Assembly: GCA_035498175.1 (NCBI GenBank)
Contig: DATKAJ010000014.1
Coordinates: 78,168 to 142,167 of the forward strand
Source of the DNA: JALORV01 sp035498175
Lineage (GTDB): Bacteria > Pseudomonadota > Gammaproteobacteria > Burkholderiales > Burkholderiaceae_F
Direction of reading: 5' to 3'
DNA length: 64,000 nt
Both the position numbers and the translations under genes were made by a program. The notes beneath the pieces are model-generated. The model saw only the letters and a program-made list of their open reading frames with translations. It made no database searches and had not been told where the DNA came from. This document shows, one piece after another, positions 61,063 through 64,000 of this stretch (position 1 is the first letter of the stretch; every line of letters starts with the position of its first letter).

Positions 61063-61812
61063 TCACCGGGGAGAAGTGCCCGCGCGGCAGTCGTCGAGCG
61101 GCAGGCGCACCGCCTGCAAGGTCCGGCCGGCAGCATCGTCCACCAGAGCCACCACCGACCACGCCGCGCGATCGCTGGCCGCCTCCGGCACGCGGAGCGT
61201 CCGCGCGACACCCGTCAAGGGCAGCGGTCCCTGCCAGTCGCGTACCACGTGATCGTTGTGGAGCGTCTGACCGCGGTTTTCGCCGGCGCCAACAGCGGTC
61301 GTCAGTCCGCTCTGGACCAACGCCAGCCACAGGCGCGCGCCGGACGGCGCCTCGACGCGCGCACGCACCTCGATCGCCGCTGGCGCGACGGATTCGACGG
61401 TGATTCCGACGCGCGCCACCGCGACCCCGCCCTGTGTCGAGCGCACGGCGCCCTCGAAGGAAGACGCATTGCGCCAGTCGCTGAACTCCCGACCCTGCAC
61501 GAAGACGCCCGGGGTGTAGACGCTGCGGCTGCCGCTGGCGGCGAGAAGCTGCTGGCGCTCATTGAATTCGCGCCGCGCAAACGGGTCCTTCCAGCCGATG
61601 TAGTCCCAGTAGCCCACGTGCAGCGACAGCGGTATGACGCGGCTGCCGTAACGCGGCACCAGCGAGCCGAGCCAGCGGTCAGCAGGCGGGCAGCTCGAAC
61701 AGCCCTGCGATGTGAACAGCTCGACGACAACCGCGGGATGTGGATCGCTTTCGGCCTGGCACAGCACGCCCGCGGCGGCCATCAGGACTGCGGGAAGGAC
61801 GGTCATGGGCAC
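61063..61812 (-). CDS. DUF1223 exported thioredoxin-like protein
   Basis: A 249-residue protein with an N-terminal signal (MTVLPAVLMAAAGVLCQA). The DUF1223 block VVVELFTSQGCSSCPPADRWL has a thioredoxin-like C-x-x-C, followed by HVGYWDYIGWKDPFA. The family is periplasmic and uncharacterised; a thiol-redox role is inferred from CSSC. ATG at 61812 or 61806 may start it. It converges with the AraC gene. Confidence 0.9.
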   Translation of the reverse strand: MPMTVLPAVLMAAAGVLCQAESDPHPAVVVELFTSQGCSSCPPADRWLGSLVPRYGSRVIPLSLHVGYWDYIGWKDPFARREFNERQQLLAASGSRSVYTPGVFVQGREFSDWRNASSFEGAVRSTQGGVAVARVGITVESVAPAAIEVRARVEAPSGARLWLALVQSGLTTAVGAGENRGQTLHNDHVVRDWQGPLPLTGVARTLRVPEAASDRAAWSVVALVDDAAGRTLQAVRLPLDDCRAGTSPR

Positions 61813-61862
61813 TCCTGTGAATCCCCGTTTGTCGCGGGCCGCCGATGTTTCTTACCGGGTCG

Positions 61863-62429
61863 CTACGGCACAGACCACCCCAACCAGTGCGCCAGCGTCT
61901 CGAGGAAGACGCAATACACGGCGATTGGCAGCGGCAGGCCGACCAGCGTGCCGACCAGATAGCTGCGAAAGCGAACGCCGGAAAGCGCCAACGCGTAATT
62001 CAGCGCGGGCACGGTCTGGAAGAGCACGCGCAGCAGTCCGATGCTTTGAATCGGATGCGCGTCCAGCCGGGCGAACAGCTGCCGCGCGAACCGGCCCTCA
62101 AACGTGCGCAGCGCGTTGCCGCCAATCAGGCGGATCAGCACAAAGGTCACTACGCAGGACACGCTGGCTGCCAGGTAAGTCAGGGCACCGCCCCACCACT
62201 CCCCCAGCGTCAGCACTGCAGCCACCAGGAAGACCCAACCCGGGACCTGGATCAGGTTACCGATCGAAAACGACGCAACGAATATCAGAACGCCGATGAC
62301 CGGATGCGCCTCGAAGCTGTCGTGAACGAACTGCGGCGTGAAGTGGGCTTGCATCTGCGTGAAATGCGAAAGCGCCCACAGCGCAAAGATGAATGCAGCG
62401 ACGGCAATGAGTCGTGCGTAGCGACGCAT
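61863..62429 (-). CDS. TVP38/TMEM64 (VTT) family membrane protein
   Basis: A 188-residue inner-membrane protein with 5-6 helices. The VTT block is FSIGNLIQVPGWVFLVAAVLTLGEWWGGALTYLAASVSC, here partly listed by FSIGN, the Pro-Gly of QVPGW, and GEWWGGAL; the later LLRVLFQTVPALNYALALSGVRF is the second conserved part. DedA/TVP38-like proteins are linked to lipid scrambling and membrane homeostasis. It is followed leftward by DUF1223 after 50 bp. Confidence 0.9.
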   Translation of the reverse strand: MRRYARLIAVAAFIFALWALSHFTQMQAHFTPQFVHDSFEAHPVIGVLIFVASFSIGNLIQVPGWVFLVAAVLTLGEWWGGALTYLAASVSCVVTFVLIRLIGGNALRTFEGRFARQLFARLDAHPIQSIGLLRVLFQTVPALNYALALSGVRFRSYLVGTLVGLPLPIAVYCVFLETLAHWLGWSVP

Positions 62430-62571
62430 CCGCGAACTCTAACCTGCAAAATGGAACCTGTTGCCTCGGGCCGTTCAAGGCTCAAAACCCAACAACTGAC
62501 CGCGCAGAAGATCCGGCGACATCGCGAGCCCCGAGCCGCGCGCACGGCCCCGCCTCACGCGCTCAGCTCGC

Positions 62572-63558
62572 TCATACCGCGCCGCGGTGCTTCTCGCTCG
62601 CGAAATAGATGACCTTGCGCGCGCGCTGCACGCTGCCGAGCGGCCGGTGGGCGGCAAGCGCCACCCAAGGGTCGAACACGTCGCGTTCCACGCTCGCTTG
62701 CAGCGCTTTGCCGTCTGCAGAGTCCAAATCTTGCTGCGGGAGTGTCAAGCGCGCTACCGTGTTGAAGGCGCTGGGCCACTCGTTGGCGGCGTCTTCAATG
62801 GGAGTCTCGCCTTCGCTCGTAAAGGGTTGCAACTGCAAATCCCAGGCGAGCGGACCCGATCGCAGGCGATCGGCAATTTCGGCGCCGAAGTCTGCGCAAC
62901 CCGCAGGCCCGTCACTGCCATTTCCCGAAGTCGGTACAAAGCGATAGCGGACGGCGTAGGCACCGTTCGCCACCGGCACCGTGCTCTGGTAGCTCGAGGT
63001 GGCGTAGCTCGTGAAGGGCAGCTTGAAGCCCTTGAGCATCACGCCGAGGAAGCGCGAGCCGCCGAGCAAGCCGAAACGCTTTATGAGCCAGCCAAACATG
63101 GCCACCGGGCTCTTCACCGCGCTCAGCACGAAGTTCGAGAAATCGACGCCGTTCGAGAAGCCAAACGCTTTGAGGTGAATGGTGCTGAACACCTGCGCTG
63201 TCGTCGGGCCGCCCAGTGCGCCGACCCCAGAGACGCCGTTCACTCGCACTGCGAAGCCGCGCACATCGGGCTTGCGGTCGCTCGCCTTGGCGGCGCCACC
63301 ATTCGAGAGACGCACCAGCGCGTCATAGCTGCCGGGCCGCGCGAACAGGCCTTGCGCAGCCCACACGGGCAGGTCACCGAGCACTTCAAAGCGCGCGGCG
63401 GCGCCCGCGACCTGCTTGCGGTGCAGTCCACGTCCCTTGCCGAACTTGGCGTCGATACGCGACTGCATCGCCACGAACTCGCGCGCGAGCGCTTCGAGTT
63501 GTGCTTCTTCGCCGGGTTGAACAACTTCTTTCCAGGCCGTGCTCGGTGCACTCCGCAT
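62572..63558 (-). CDS. Catalase-family haem protein
   Basis: A 328-residue protein of the small catalase-like family (SrpA-type). FGKGRGLHRKQVAGAAARFEV contains the distal histidine, LVRLSNGGAAKASDRKPDVRGFAVRV the core barrel, and FSTIHLKAFGFSN part of the haem pocket. It is shorter than true catalases and may be a peroxidase or fatty-acid-modifying haem enzyme. The ATG at 63558 has gagggg before it; the open frame to 63678 adds unlike residues. Confidence 0.87.
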   Translation of the reverse strand: MRSAPSTAWKEVVQPGEEAQLEALAREFVAMQSRIDAKFGKGRGLHRKQVAGAAARFEVLGDLPVWAAQGLFARPGSYDALVRLSNGGAAKASDRKPDVRGFAVRVNGVSGVGALGGPTTAQVFSTIHLKAFGFSNGVDFSNFVLSAVKSPVAMFGWLIKRFGLLGGSRFLGVMLKGFKLPFTSYATSSYQSTVPVANGAYAVRYRFVPTSGNGSDGPAGCADFGAEIADRLRSGPLAWDLQLQPFTSEGETPIEDAANEWPSAFNTVARLTLPQQDLDSADGKALQASVERDVFDPWVALAAHRPLGSVQRARKVIYFASEKHRGAV

Positions 63559-63890
63559 GGCGCGCCCCTCTTTCGTGTTGTGTGTTCCTGCTGGAACGAC
63601 GAGGAACCTGCCAAAGGCCAGCACGAAGCAGGCGTCGGTAACCAACGTGTGGCAGCACGAGCCCGCGGCCCGCGCCACGCCTCACCCGCCCGGAATGTTA
63701 GTCGATAGGTCCTTGGTGCGACCTCAGGTCGGGGGTTCTGATGGGTCGCGATCTGACGCACGACGGTCGGCTGCCGGGCCACTTTCGGACCTGCGTGTGG
63801 TTGCCGGTCCGCGCCGGAAGCGGACAGCATCCTCAGACCACGAACAGTAGACTGACTGTCGGTAGCTGAGATTCAAGAGGAGAAGGATCG
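63559..63890. other. Divergent catalase-family/SDR promoter region
   Basis: A 332-bp gap. It should hold promoters for both neighbours. The right end has agaggagaagg, the ribosome-binding site of the SDR. No repeat, dyad or RNA gene is apparent. Confidence 0.55.
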
Positions 63891-64000
63891 ATGCGCATTC
63901 TTGTTGTGGGCGCGAGCGGCACCATCGGACGCGCCGTCGTGGCTGCGCTTTCCGCTGGCAATGAAGTCGTCGCCGCCAGTCGCCAAGGCGCCGGCATCAG
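63891..64000 (+). CDS. Short-chain dehydrogenase/NAD(P)-binding protein, 3'-truncated by the window
   Basis: Only the first 36 codons are visible. MRILVVGASGTIGRAVVAAL contains the G-x-x-G-x-x-G nucleotide-binding turn of an SDR, followed by a beta strand (VVAASRQG) whose Arg suggests NADPH. A strong ribosome-binding site (aggagaagg) precedes the ATG. Length and substrate cannot be judged. Confidence 0.85.
   Translation, partial: MRILVVGASGTIGRAVVAALSAGNEVVAASRQGAGI

Overview
The window is high-GC, densely coded bacterial DNA with no tRNA, rRNA, CRISPR array, insertion sequence or phage gene that I could see. Gene content and order point to a betaproteobacterium: a GntR regulator followed by sdhCDAB-sdhE-gltA, with mdh divergent from it, is a classic Burkholderiales/Rhodocyclales-type layout, and DUF4124 proteins, Mla-type lipid transport and PHA storage genes fit. 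The family or genus cannot be fixed from the sequence alone.

Left part (1-29.4 kb): central metabolism and housekeeping. It opens inside a two-gene 2-oxoacid:ferredoxin oxidoreductase (korA, cut by the window edge, and korB), followed by a large uncharacterised protein ending in a single-cluster ferredoxin domain. Next come a ComB-like phosphatase and two divergent DUF4124 exported proteins. The TCA block reads leftward (gntR, sdhC, sdhD, sdhA, sdhB, sdhE, gltA) and ends at a strong hairpin shared with the opposing gene. Reading rightward from a palindrome-bearing promoter region are mdh and then a tightly coupled methylcitrate set (prpC, a GNAT acetyltransferase, prpD, acnA). A STAS-permease/ATPase/MCE/lipoprotein ABC lipid transporter, a DUF2237 protein, a PIN protein, an alcohol dehydrogenase, a GNAT-exonuclease fusion, an M14 carboxypeptidase and an aminotransferase follow.

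Middle part (29.4-33.3 kb): a scarred accessory stretch. It holds an orphan WD40 protein whose tail resembles nSTAND/caspase-WD40 proteins, a frameshifted small exported protein, a universal-stress/hemerythrin fusion, and two truncated genes (the first ~55 codons of a MalT-type regulator and the first ~50 codons of an SDR) fused tail to tail.

Right-centre (33.3-51.5 kb): a catabolic and storage region. Two MFS transporters, two beta-keto-acid cleavage enzymes (BKACE), a CMD-fold protein lacking the usual cysteine pair, two sister TauD/TfdA dioxygenases, a small hydrolase, a quinone oxidoreductase, a YeiH-family exporter and one intact MalT-type regulator make a coherent but unassigned degradation locus. 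Embedded in it is a PHA module (phaZ, phaC with a basic Ala/Arg/Lys-rich N-terminal extension, a MaoC hydratase, a Rieske ferredoxin), and a wax-ester synthase/DGAT lies at the end.

Right part (51.5-64 kb): an AraC-regulator remnant, a low-complexity Tyr/Trp/Gly-rich exported protein, small membrane proteins (FUSC-like, ion-channel-like), a protein with a possible CYTH-like fold, a third BKACE paired with a tandem two-domain CMD protein, an intact AraC regulator divergent from that BKACE, then a DUF1223 protein, a VTT membrane protein, a catalase-family protein and the start of an SDR cut by the window end.

The strongest candidate for an undescribed system is the repeated BKACE plus non-canonical CMD pairing, together with the MalT/TfdA/BKACE/MFS locus. 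Its biochemistry is inferred from families and gene order only.
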